DNA of 13,686 nt, taken from positions 1 through 13,686 of the forward strand of contig JBKOWZ010000301.1 of NCBI GenBank assembly GCA_046724665.1. The letters run 5' to 3'. The notes below the pieces were generated by a model. The model did not search any database. It was not told the origin of the DNA and saw nothing but the letters and a program-made list of their open reading frames with translations. A program made the translations under genes and the position numbers. The DNA is from Actinocrinis sp046724665 (GTDB lineage Bacteria > Actinomycetota > Actinomycetes > Streptomycetales > Catenulisporaceae). Numbering within the stretch: the first letter of the stretch is position 1; every line of letters starts with the position of its first letter. Of this stretch, positions 6,658 to 13,139 are shown in pieces.

Positions 6658-6664
6658 AGGGGGG
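6658..6664 (+). promoter_or_regulatory. G6 ribosome binding site, possible 6C RNA target
   Basis: AGGGGGG lies 4 nt before the ATG at 6669. It decides the start of the membrane-protein gene. It could pair with the TCCCCCC loop of the 6C RNA in this window (UCCCCCC with an A preceding G6 gives no extra pair beyond the G6 core plus A-U). This is pairing potential only. Confidence 0.4.
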
Positions 6665-6668
6665 CATC

Positions 6669-7370
6669 ATGGTCACCAACGGTCGCGGCATCGACCAGGA
6701 CAAGCGAACCGTCCAGCGGCTGCGCTTCGGCATCGGCGCGATCGGCGTCCTGCTGCCGATCGCGCTGCCGCTCGGAAACTGGATCTTCGTGCAGCTCGGG
6801 CATCAGACCGAGATCCTGCCGAGCTCGATGAGCAGCTCGTACTACACCAGCACCCGCAACATCTTCGTCGGCGGCCTGTGCGCGCTCGGGGTGTTCCTGA
6901 TCGGATACCGCTACAACTCGCGCGACGACCTGTGGAGCACCATCGCCGGCGTCTTCGCCGTCGGCGTGGCGTTCTTCCCGACCGCGCCGAAGGTGCCCAC
7001 CGGGTACCAGTCTGCCGTCGGGATCGCCCACCTGAGCTTCGCCGGCATCCTGCTCTCGAGCCTCGCGCTGTTCTGCATCAGCTCCTTCCGCGATCCGACC
7101 GACGACAACAAGCGGACCGCGAACCGTGCCTATCTCACCGCGGGCATCGCGATCATCGCCTTCCTGGTGATCGCCGTCATCACCGGCGCGACCCACTGGG
7201 GCGACCGCTGGACGCTGACGCCGCTCTACGTGTGCGAGTCGCTGTCCGTCTGGGCGTTCGGCGCGGCGTGGATCGCGGCGGCGGTCGAGCTCGGCGTGTC
7301 CGTCAAGCCGGCGCCCGAGCCGGCGGTAGCGGCGCCCGCCGCCCCGCCGGTGCTCGAACAGCCGCTCTGA
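6669..7370 (+). CDS. multi-pass membrane protein, function unknown
   Basis: The 233-residue protein has about six hydrophobic segments (near residues 20-37, 60-80, 87-103, 115-137, 156-178 and 190-212), followed by a Pro/Ala-rich cytoplasmic or external tail. Between the first two segments is a SSMSSSYYTSTRNIFVGG stretch, and after the next a GVAFFPTAP stretch. I recognise both as features of a widespread bacterial membrane family seen next to DUF998-type annotations; no reaction is known to me. ATG at 6669 is chosen over the upstream GTG at 6642 because the run AGGGGGG (6658-6664) ends 4 nt before it. The G6 run is an unusual ribosome binding site and complementary to C6 loops. The gene appears monocistronic, between the ZIP gene and FabH. 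Confidence 0.75.
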   Translation: MVTNGRGIDQDKRTVQRLRFGIGAIGVLLPIALPLGNWIFVQLGHQTEILPSSMSSSYYTSTRNIFVGGLCALGVFLIGYRYNSRDDLWSTIAGVFAVGVAFFPTAPKVPTGYQSAVGIAHLSFAGILLSSLALFCISSFRDPTDDNKRTANRAYLTAGIAIIAFLVIAVITGATHWGDRWTLTPLYVCESLSVWAFGAAWIAAAVELGVSVKPAPEPAVAAPAAPPVLEQPL

Positions 7371-7479
7371 CGGTTCGGGTACCTGCGCGAAACCGGGACT
7401 GTAGGGGACCACCCACAATCAGCCCACGGTATTGGCGGTGATCGCACCTGCCCTGAGCCTGCCGAGACGGGAGAATCGA

Positions 7480-7498
7480 GACGATCGCAGGTATCGTC
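7480..7498. repeat. inverted repeat GACGAT-N7-ATCGTC upstream of fabH
   Basis: Perfect 6-bp arms at 7480-7485 and 7493-7498 lie 34 bp before the fabH start and overlap a possible -10 (TATCGT, 7492-7497). The position suits a repressor site. No clear -35 accompanies it. Confidence 0.4.
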
Positions 7499-7531
7499 TA
7501 CGGTTCACGCCAGTCCCGAAGGAGCATCCCG

Positions 7532-8506
7532 GTGGCCCCAGGCACCCGAATCGTCTCGCTCGGCCACTACCAGCCGGCGAGGGTGATGACCAACGCGGAA
7601 CTCGAGGCCATCGTCGAGACCAGCGACGAGTGGATCCGCAGCCGGGTGGGCATCGAGACCCGCCGGATCGCCGGCCCGGACGAGACCGTGGACGAGATGG
7701 CCGCGCAGGCGGCCGAGAAGGCGCTGGCGGCCAGCGGGTTCGAGGCCGACGAGATCGACCTGGTGATCGTGGCGACGTGCACCGGCCTCGACCGCTCGCC
7801 GACGATGTCCGCGCGGGTGGCCGCCCGGCTCGGGCTGTCCGGCCCCGCGCTGCTGGACATCAACGTGGTCTGCGCCGGGTTCACCCACGCGCTGGCCGTC
7901 GCCGACCACACGATCCGGGCCGGCTCGGCGACGAAGGCGCTGGTGATCGGCGCGGACAAGATGAGCGACGTGACGGACTGGCAGGACCGCACCGTGTGCG
8001 TCCTGGTCGGCGACGGCGCCGGGGCGGCCGTGGTCGCCGCGAGCGACGAGGCGCAGATCGGCCCGGTGCACTGGGGCTCGATGCCGCAGATGTCCCACGC
8101 GGTGCGGATCGAGGTGGGCCGGTCGGCGGACGGCACGCCCGACGCGTCCTCGACGCCGGTCTTCGCGCAGGACGGGCAGAGCGTGTACCGCTGGGCGACG
8201 ACTCAGCTGCCGAAGATCGCCCGGCGCGCCTGCGAGGCCGGCGGGCTCGCCCCGGAGGATCTGGCGGCCGTGGTCTTCCACCAGGCGAACCTGCGGATCA
8301 TCGAGCCGATGGCGGCGCGGCTCGGCGCGGTCAACGCGGTGATCGCGCGGGACGTGGTCGAGTCCGGCAACACCTCGGCGGCCAGCATCCCGCTGGCGCT
8401 CTCGAAGCTGGTCGAGCGGGGCGAGATCGCGTCGGGCGCGCCGGTGCTGCTGTTCGGCTTCGGCGGGAACCTCTCCTACGCCGGACAGGTGATCCGCTGC
8501 CCGTGA
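7532..8506 (+). CDS. fabH: beta-ketoacyl-ACP synthase III (FabH type)
   Basis: The 324-residue enzyme condenses an acyl-CoA primer with malonyl-ACP to begin fatty acid (or related acyl) synthesis in the cytoplasm. The thiolase-fold catalytic triad is complete: Cys114 in NVVCAGFTHAL, His250 in VVFHQANLRI and Asn280 in ESGNTSAASIP, at nearly the same positions as E. coli FabH. The N-terminal SDEWIRSRVGIETRRI segment and C-terminal LLFGFGGNLSYAG are also typical. GTG at 7532 has GAAGGAG (7518-7524) 7 nt upstream, a strong site. It stands alone, without the fabD, acpP or fabF genes that usually flank the housekeeping copy in actinobacteria. It may therefore be a second KAS III with a special primer, for example branched or aryl acyl-CoA; that is inference. 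It converges with the PNPOx-like gene, 7 bp apart. Confidence 0.93.
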   Translation: MAPGTRIVSLGHYQPARVMTNAELEAIVETSDEWIRSRVGIETRRIAGPDETVDEMAAQAAEKALAASGFEADEIDLVIVATCTGLDRSPTMSARVAARLGLSGPALLDINVVCAGFTHALAVADHTIRAGSATKALVIGADKMSDVTDWQDRTVCVLVGDGAGAAVVAASDEAQIGPVHWGSMPQMSHAVRIEVGRSADGTPDASSTPVFAQDGQSVYRWATTQLPKIARRACEAGGLAPEDLAAVVFHQANLRIIEPMAARLGAVNAVIARDVVESGNTSAASIPLALSKLVERGEIASGAPVLLFGFGGNLSYAGQVIRCP

Positions 8507-8513
8507 CGGGGCG

Positions 8514-9179
8514 CTACCCCCGCGAATAGCCGATCAGATAGTCGGGCAGCGCCACGCCCTGCGCGAGGTCCTCGGCGGGTACCGGCGCGCCGGCGGTGAG
8601 CTTGAGCGGAATGACCCCGGCCCAATGCGGCAGCAGCTCGTCGCCGGGCTCCTCGGCGAGGTGGCTGTCGCGCGCCTTGAGCGACACCTCGACCAGTTCG
8701 ACGGCGACGATCGCGGTCTTGGCCAGCTCCTTGGGCGTGGGCGGCCGCGAGTCCGCGGCGCGGCCGGGGGCGACCCGGTCGATGAGCAAGGCCATCGCGG
8801 AGAGCTTCTCGGCTTCGTCGCGCACGAGCCGCGCGGTGCCGTGAACCACGACGGACCGGTAAGGGGACGAGTGGTGCAGCCAGGACCGCGCCAGCACCAG
8901 TCCGTCGATCAATGTGATCGTCACACCGATCGGCTCGCCGTCGAGCAGGGAGAAATGGCCGCCGGAGGAACCGTGTATGTAGAGCGTGTCGTCGGCGCGC
9001 GCGTGCACGGTCGGCAGGACGACCGGGGCGCCGTCGCGGATGAAGCCGACGTGGCAGACCAGGGCCTCGTCGATCACGGCGCGCACGGCCGCGCGGTCGT
9101 AGCTGGCGCGCGCGGCGTTGCGGGTCGGGATGGTCCGCTCGGTCGGTGCGTACGTACCCTCGCTGGTCGCCTGGCTCAC
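8514..9179 (-). CDS. PNPOx-like FMN-binding protein (NimA-type)
   Basis: The 221-residue protein has the split-barrel fold pattern of the pyridoxamine 5'-phosphate oxidase-like superfamily. Visible segments are CHVGFIRDGAPVVLPTVHA (about residues 40-60), DTLYIHGSSGGHFSLL, ITLIDGLVLARS, HHSSPYRSVVVHGTARLV and, near the C-terminus, LPHWAGVIPL. These match the COG3467/NimA-like group, which binds FMN or a related cofactor; true pyridoxal-phosphate synthesis is not implied. GTG at 9179 is chosen because GGAGG (9190-9186) lies 6 nt upstream; a much longer in-frame extension runs back through the MocR gene and is not real. Divergent partner genes of MocR type next to this group are common in actinobacteria, so the MocR protein probably controls it. 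Confidence 0.88.
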   Translation of the reverse strand: MSQATSEGTYAPTERTIPTRNAARASYDRAAVRAVIDEALVCHVGFIRDGAPVVLPTVHARADDTLYIHGSSGGHFSLLDGEPIGVTITLIDGLVLARSWLHHSSPYRSVVVHGTARLVRDEAEKLSAMALLIDRVAPGRAADSRPPTPKELAKTAIVAVELVEVSLKARDSHLAEEPGDELLPHWAGVIPLKLTAGAPVPAEDLAQGVALPDYLIGYSRG

Positions 9180-9232
9180 GGCTTGCCTCCGACTTTGTCT
9201 TAGTACATAATCCGCATTGTGTTGGAACAAAG
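9180..9232 (+). promoter_or_regulatory. shared PNPOx-like/MocR control region with leaderless MocR promoter
   Basis: On the plus strand TTGCCT (9183-9188), a 17-bp spacer and CATAAT (9206-9211, 5 of 6) place the transcription start at or next to the GTG at 9219, which has no ribosome binding site. The same 39-bp gap carries the minus-strand ribosome binding site of the PNPOx-like gene. Inverted arms CTTTGT (9193-9198) and ACAAAG (9227-9232) flank the -10 and could be MocR half-sites. Regulation of one gene must physically affect the other. Confidence 0.5.
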
Positions 9233-10556
9233 CACCTGGAGTGCAGGTTACGAGGTCAGCGGGTCGCGTGCAAGCGATATCGCGGCCAGTATCGAGGCCG
9301 CGATCACGCACGGCCGGCTCGCTCCCGGCAGCCGGCTGCCACCGGTGCGGGAACTGGCCGGGCAGCTCGGCGTCAACGCCAACACCGTGGCGAGCGCGTA
9401 CCGGGTGCTGCGCGACCGCGGCACGGTCGAGACGCACGGACGCCACGGCACCCAGGTGCGCAACCGCCCGGCGACCAGTCCGGCGAGCCGGTCGCTCGCG
9501 CTGCCGCTCGGCACCATCAACCTGTCCACCGGCAACCCGGATCCGACGCTGCTGCCGCATCTGAGCCCCCGTCCGGTGACGCGCCCGCAGCTGTACGGCG
9601 AGCCGGTCGTCGATCCCACGCTGCGCCGCCACGCCGAGCGGCTGTTCGCCCGGGACGGCGTGGACGCGCAGCACCTGGCTTGCACGTTCGGCGCGCTCGA
9701 CGGGATCGACCGCCTGCTGAGCGCACACCTGCGGCCGGGGGACGCGGTCGCGGTCGAGGATCCGGGCTGGTCGCACCTGCTGGATCTGCTGGCGGCCGAC
9801 CGCCTGACGCCGCTGCCGGTGCCTGTGGACGACGCGGGTCCGGATCCGGCGGCGCTCGGCCGGGCGCTCGCGGCAGGCGCGAAAGCGTTCATCGTCACGA
9901 CGCGCGCGCAGAACCCCTACGGCGCGGCCGTGGAGGAGGGCCGGGCACGGCAGCTGCGCGCTGTCCTAGGCGACTATCCCGACGTACTGACCATCGACGA
10001 CGACCACGGCGCCGATGTCACGTCCGAGGGGCCGCACCCTCTCGCCGAGGCGACGCGGTACTGGGCATACCTGCGTAGCGCCTCGAAGGCGTACGGCCCC
10101 GACTTGCGCATCGCACTGATGGCGGCGGACGCGATCACGCACGACCGGGTCGCGGGGCGGTTGCGCCACACCTCGCGGCATGTGAGCAGGATCATCCAGA
10201 ACACCTGGGCCGATGCGTTGGCCGACCACACGTCCCAGCGTCTCGTGCGCACGGCCGCGGACCGCTACGACGAGCGGCGTAACGAACTGATCGAGGCGTT
10301 AGCGGGGCGGGACATTGCGGCGCACGGTCGCAGCGGCCTGAACGTGTGGGTGCCGGTCCCCGATGAGAGCGCCGCGCTCAGCGCCCTGCTCGCGGCCGGC
10401 TTCGCGGCGGCTCCCGGCGCGTGGTTCCGCATCCGCAGCGGCCCGGGCCTGCGCGTCACGACGGCCGCGCTCGAACCGAGCCAGGCCGACCGGATCGCCG
10501 ACGCCATCGCGTCGGCAGTGCACCGGCACGCCGATCCCGGCACCGGCTGGAGCTGA
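9219..10556 (+). CDS. MocR/PdxR-type regulator (GntR helix-turn-helix fused to aminotransferase fold)
   Basis: The 445-residue protein has an N-terminal GntR winged helix at about residues 15-85 (including LPPVRELAGQLGVNANTVASAYRVLRDRG) and a class I aminotransferase-like domain at about 100-440. The PLP-binding lysine is Lys290 in RSASKAYGPDLR; Asn232 (AQNPYGA) and the Asp-rich TIDDDHGAD segment match cofactor-contacting positions. MocR proteins use PLP or a PLP adduct as a signal rather than for catalysis. It diverges from the PNPOx-like gene with only 39 bp between starts, which is a likely target. GTG at 9219 has a -10 box (CATAAT) 7 nt upstream and no ribosome binding site. Leu361 is encoded by TTA (10299-10301), a rare codon in this kind of genome. 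The gene converges with plsC, 20 bp away. Confidence 0.92.
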   Translation: MLEQSTWSAGYEVSGSRASDIAASIEAAITHGRLAPGSRLPPVRELAGQLGVNANTVASAYRVLRDRGTVETHGRHGTQVRNRPATSPASRSLALPLGTINLSTGNPDPTLLPHLSPRPVTRPQLYGEPVVDPTLRRHAERLFARDGVDAQHLACTFGALDGIDRLLSAHLRPGDAVAVEDPGWSHLLDLLAADRLTPLPVPVDDAGPDPAALGRALAAGAKAFIVTTRAQNPYGAAVEEGRARQLRAVLGDYPDVLTIDDDHGADVTSEGPHPLAEATRYWAYLRSASKAYGPDLRIALMAADAITHDRVAGRLRHTSRHVSRIIQNTWADALADHTSQRLVRTAADRYDERRNELIEALAGRDIAAHGRSGLNVWVPVPDESAALSALLAAGFAAAPGAWFRIRSGPGLRVTTAALEPSQADRIADAIASAVHRHADPGTGWS

Positions 10557-10576
10557 CGCGCAGCAGCGACGGGCGC

Positions 10577-11257
10577 TTATAGCTCCGGCGGGCGCTCGTT
10601 GTAGACCCCGGCGTACTCCTGGCCGGAAAGCCGCTGGATCTGCTCGATGACCGCATCGACCACGGCGCGGCGGGCCCGCGAGTTCTCCGCCACCGGATCG
10701 CCCGGCAGCTCCAGCTTCACCGGGTCGATCGGCTCGCCGAAGCGGACCGTCACCGGCACCACCTTCGGGATCTTCGCGCCGACCGGCAGCACCCGCTCGG
10801 TGCCGCTGACCCCGACCGGGACGATCGGCGCGCCGGACTTCAGCGCCAGCCAGCCGACCCCGACCCGGCCCCGGTACAGCCGGCCGTCCAGCGAGCGGGT
10901 GCCCTCCGGGTAGATCACGAACGCGCCGCCGGAGTTGATCAGCGCCAGCGACTGGTCGAGCGAGTCCATCGCCGCCCGGTGGTCGCCGCGGCGCACCGGG
11001 ATGGCGCCGATCGCGGTGAAGAACGCCCGCATCAGCCGGCCCTTGATCCCGCGGGTCTCGAAGTACTCGGCCTTCGCGATGAAGGCGACCCGGCGCGGCG
11101 CGACCATCGGGATGATCATCGAATCGACGAAGGAGAGATGGTTGGCGGCGAGGATCACCGGTCCGCGCTCGGGGATGTTCTCCCGGCCCTCGACCCTCGG
11201 CCGCCAGATGAGCAGCGTCAACCGGGTCGTCAGAGCCTTCAGCACCACGTAGAACAC
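10577..11257 (-). CDS. plsC: 1-acyl-sn-glycerol-3-phosphate acyltransferase
   Basis: The 226-residue enzyme of the PlsC family transfers an acyl chain to lysophosphatidic acid to make phosphatidic acid at the inner face of the membrane. Catalytic motif NHxxxxD is present as N39-H40-LSFV-D45, the substrate-binding EGTR motif as E118-G119-T120-R121, and a third conserved segment as PIVPVGVSGT. Length is typical for the soluble-looking actinobacterial PlsC proteins; only a short hydrophobic N-terminus is seen. GTG at 11257 has GGAAAGG 6 nt upstream. Actinobacteria often carry several PlsC paralogues, so the exact acceptor (including ornithine-lipid or other precursors) is not certain. It is convergent with the MocR gene and divergent from the methyltransferase. 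Confidence 0.93.
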   Translation of the reverse strand: MFYVVLKALTTRLTLLIWRPRVEGRENIPERGPVILAANHLSFVDSMIIPMVAPRRVAFIAKAEYFETRGIKGRLMRAFFTAIGAIPVRRGDHRAAMDSLDQSLALINSGGAFVIYPEGTRSLDGRLYRGRVGVGWLALKSGAPIVPVGVSGTERVLPVGAKIPKVVPVTVRFGEPIDPVKLELPGDPVAENSRARRAVVDAVIEQIQRLSGQEYAGVYNERPPEL

Positions 11258-11284
11258 GCCACGCCTTTCCCAGTTCGGCCGACG

Positions 11285-11327
11285 CCGTCGTCCGCATCCG
11301 CGACGGTCGGACTGGAATGGAAGAATA
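11285..11327 (-). promoter_or_regulatory. candidate plsC promoter and leader hairpin
   Basis: TATTCT on the minus strand (11327-11322) is a good -10 but its -35 is weak. The leader would be about 58 nt and would contain a 6-bp hairpin (11285-11290/11301-11306, 10-nt loop). No terminator-like U-tract is present. Confidence 0.35.
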
Positions 11328-11411
11328 CGGCCTCGCCTCGTTCGGGTGACAGCCGCGCGACACCGGCGGCGTACGCGCCGCGCCGGACTTCGCAGCGGTT
11401 GACTCCGGGGT

Positions 11412-12218
11412 GTGCGAGCTTCAGCCCTGCCGCCTCCCGCGCAGGAGCACCCACCGGGCGCGGGTACGGCCGCTGCCGTCGCCCCGGTCTATCCGTCACG
11501 CCTTCCGCGTGACCGGCCGCCGGTCGGCGCGGACGGCCGCCAGGCGACCCGCTGGACCGATCCGCGGATCGCGGCGGCCTACGCCGACCGTGACGACGGC
11601 GCCGAGCGCGAGACCGTCTGGCCGCTGCTCGAGGCCGCCGTGCGGCCGGCACGTCCACGGCGCGTCTCGGGGCGGCCGGATGGCACGGTGCTCGAACTCG
11701 GCTGCGGCCTCGGCGCCCTCGCGCAGCACCTGGCCGACCGGCATTGGCTGCGCGTCTACGCGTTCGACGTCTCCCCCACGATGCACCGCCTCGGCTCGAT
11801 GCGTTTCCGCGACGCGTGGGTCGTACGCACGCTGCCGGACTCGCGCGGGCGTATCCCATTGCGCCGCGCGCAGTGCACGGCGGCCGTCGCACAGCGCGTG
11901 CTGCTCCACCTGGCGCACCCTTACCTGGTGACCGGACTGCTGACCGACGCGCGGCGCGTGCTGCGTCCAGGCTCCCCATTTGCCTGCGTGGAGGCGGACA
12001 CGAGCCCTGTGACGCCGGGCCGAGAGGGGGCACCATACACCGAGCCCTACCGACTCCACGGCGGCTTAACGCTGCCGACGACGGCCTGGATGCACTCGCC
12101 CGCGACGATCGTCCGTTGCCTGACGACGGCCGGTTTCGCGGTTGAGGAGATCAGTGCGGTGCAGCCGACCGACGCGTCGCCCGAACCACTGCTGCTTTAC
12201 CGCGCCAGAGCGACTTGA
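11412..12218 (+). CDS. class I SAM-dependent methyltransferase
   Basis: The 268-residue protein has a Rossmann-fold methyltransferase core. Motif I is V93-L-E-L-G-C-G-L-G101, with the acidic end of strand beta-2 in VYAFDVSPTMHRL. The motif-post segment RRVLRPGSPFACVEAD is typical of small-molecule methyltransferases related to UbiE/MenG or tailoring enzymes. The first 45 residues are Pro/Ala-rich and look disordered. Substrate is unknown and nothing nearby identifies it. GTG at 11412 is the first start after an in-frame stop (11400-11402) and has no convincing ribosome binding site, so the true start could differ; no other good start lies before motif I. Leu219 is encoded by TTA (12066-12068), and A/T-ending codons (cca, ttt, gta, cct) are more frequent than in neighbouring genes. 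It converges with the MerR gene, 8 bp apart. Confidence 0.85.
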   Translation: MRASALPPPAQEHPPGAGTAAAVAPVYPSRLPRDRPPVGADGRQATRWTDPRIAAAYADRDDGAERETVWPLLEAAVRPARPRRVSGRPDGTVLELGCGLGALAQHLADRHWLRVYAFDVSPTMHRLGSMRFRDAWVVRTLPDSRGRIPLRRAQCTAAVAQRVLLHLAHPYLVTGLLTDARRVLRPGSPFACVEADTSPVTPGREGAPYTEPYRLHGGLTLPTTAWMHSPATIVRCLTTAGFAVEEISAVQPTDASPEPLLLYRARAT

Positions 12219-12226
12219 GGACGCAG

Positions 12227-12784
12227 TCAGACAGCGCGGGAGCGGCGGCGCAGCGCCAGCTCGTCAACGACGCCGTGGCCGAGTAGGGCAGCGGGCGGCC
12301 CGGCGGTCGCGCCGTCCACCGGCTCGCACGGCAGTTGGGCCAGCACCGCCTCGACCTCGCGCCAGACCGCGCCGACCGCGATGCCGAAGACGCCCTGTCC
12401 GGCGTGCACGAGTTCGACGACCTCCTCCGCCGAGGTGCACTCGTACACCGTCGCGCCGTCACTCATCAGGGTGATGCCGGCCAGCTGCGCGCTGGTGCGG
12501 GAGTGGATGTGCGCCACGGCCGCGCGGATGTTGTGCAGCGAGACCCCGGTGTCGAGCAGGCGTTTGACGATCTTGAGGATCACGATGTCGCGGAAGTTGT
12601 ACAGCCGGCCGGCCCCGGAGCCGGGCGCGGGGGTCAGCGAGGGGCGCACCAGGTCGGTGCGTGCCCAGTAGTCAAGCTGCCGGTAGGTGATCCCGGCCGC
12701 GGCGCAGGCCACCGTGCCCCGGTAGCCGTAGGTGTCGAACGGGTCGGGCGCAGCGTCCCGCGCACTGGTGGTAACCGCGCTCAC
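12227..12784 (-). CDS. MerR-family regulator, Rv1830/ResR (McdR)-like
   Basis: The 185-residue protein starts its winged helix-turn-helix at about residue 19. The segments YGYRGTVACAAAGITYRQLD, LYNFRDIVILKIVKRLLD, TGVSLHNIRAAVAHI and TVYECTSAEEVVELVHAGQG can be aligned by memory with M. tuberculosis Rv1830. That protein is reported to influence cell growth and division and antibiotic recovery. The family lacks the cysteine effector ligands of metal-sensing MerR proteins. GTG at 12784 has GGAGGT 4-5 nt upstream; a longer in-frame extension to 13126 is Arg-rich and non-conserved. It follows the DUF151 gene on the same strand, as Rv1830 follows Rv1829, but with a 355-bp gap containing its own predicted promoter. 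A methyltransferase gene, rather than glycine-cleavage genes, lies beyond it. Confidence 0.92.
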   Translation of the reverse strand: MSAVTTSARDAAPDPFDTYGYRGTVACAAAGITYRQLDYWARTDLVRPSLTPAPGSGAGRLYNFRDIVILKIVKRLLDTGVSLHNIRAAVAHIHSRTSAQLAGITLMSDGATVYECTSAEEVVELVHAGQGVFGIAVGAVWREVEAVLAQLPCEPVDGATAGPPAALLGHGVVDELALRRRSRAV

Positions 12785-12840
12785 GCCGACCTCCGTTCCG
12801 TGCTCCGTGCTGAACCGCCGACCGCGTCTCGCCGCATACC

Positions 12841-12880
12841 GCCCGATCCGGCGGCTTCGCCGCCGCCTTGTCGATCGGGC
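12841..12880 (-). promoter_or_regulatory. nested hairpin in the MerR leader
   Basis: An outer 8-bp stem (GCCCGATC 12841-12848 with GATCGGGC 12873-12880) encloses a 7-bp stem (CGGCGGC 12849-12855 with GCCGCCG 12859-12865, TTC loop) plus a 7-nt one-sided bulge. Its near edge is about 57 nt from the GTG at 12784. There is no U-tract, so it is not an ordinary terminator. Confidence 0.6.
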
Positions 12881-12917
12881 CGGGGATCGTCCCCCGTTGT
12901 TGTCTTCCCATCCCGAG

Positions 12918-12943
12918 CCGGTCCGGCAAACCCTCCGAACCGG
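12918..12943 (-). promoter_or_regulatory. second hairpin in the MerR leader
   Basis: CCGGTTCGG pairs with CCGGACCGG on the minus strand (9 bp, one G-T pair) around the loop AGGGTTTG. It lies between the predicted promoter and the nested hairpin. Confidence 0.5.
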
Positions 12944-13063
12944 TGACCACGCCCAGCGTGTCAACCCCGCCCGCTCGCCGCGCCACCGGTCCCGCGCTCC
13001 CCGCCGGAACGGGCGTCTGCGAACGCCCCGGCCGGTGCCGCGATTCCCAAGCGGGCTCTGCCG

Positions 13064-13092
13064 ACCGTACGCAGTCGCCCTGCCCGCGTCAA
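13064..13092 (-). promoter_or_regulatory. predicted promoter of the MerR gene
   Basis: On the minus strand TTGACG (13092-13087, 5 of 6), an exact 17-bp spacer and TACGGT (13069-13064) form the best sigma-70-type promoter match in the window. Predicted start is about 13057, just downstream of the DUF151 gene. Confidence 0.6.
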
Positions 13093-13139
13093 CGACCGCC
13101 GCGCGCGCCACGCCGGGGCGCCGCACCGCGTCCGCCGGA

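Larger units (their letters stand above)
12785..13139 (-). other. long structured leader region before the MerR gene
   Basis: The 355 bp between the DUF151 stop and the MerR start contain no credible gene. They hold a predicted promoter (13064-13092), two strong hairpins (12918-12943 and 12841-12880) and a weaker one (13011-13028). If the promoter is used, the mRNA begins near 13057 and has a leader of about 270 nt. No known riboswitch class was recognised in it. Confidence 0.55.

Noticed and set aside
9180..9776. N-terminal extension of the PNPOx-like protein through the MocR gene
   Set aside because: It would overlap the MocR coding region entirely, while GGAGG lies 6 nt before the GTG at 9179.
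10299..11363. A 354-residue minus-strand frame over plsC and the MocR 3' end
   Set aside because: It is a frame-shifted shadow; the 226-residue plsC frame carries the NHxxxxD and EGTR motifs.
12841..12943. MerR leader hairpins as terminators or a known riboswitch
   Set aside because: There are no U-tracts on either strand and I recognise no conserved riboswitch core; kept only as structured leader.
12959..12964. TTGACA on the minus strand as the MerR -35
   Set aside because: It is a perfect hexamer, but no TAnnnT -10 lies 16-18 bp downstream; the TTGACG/TACGGT pair further up is better.
12785..13126. N-terminal extension of the MerR protein to 299 residues
   Set aside because: The extra 114 residues are Arg-rich and resemble no family. 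A good ribosome binding site precedes the GTG at 12784, and relatives begin near that point.
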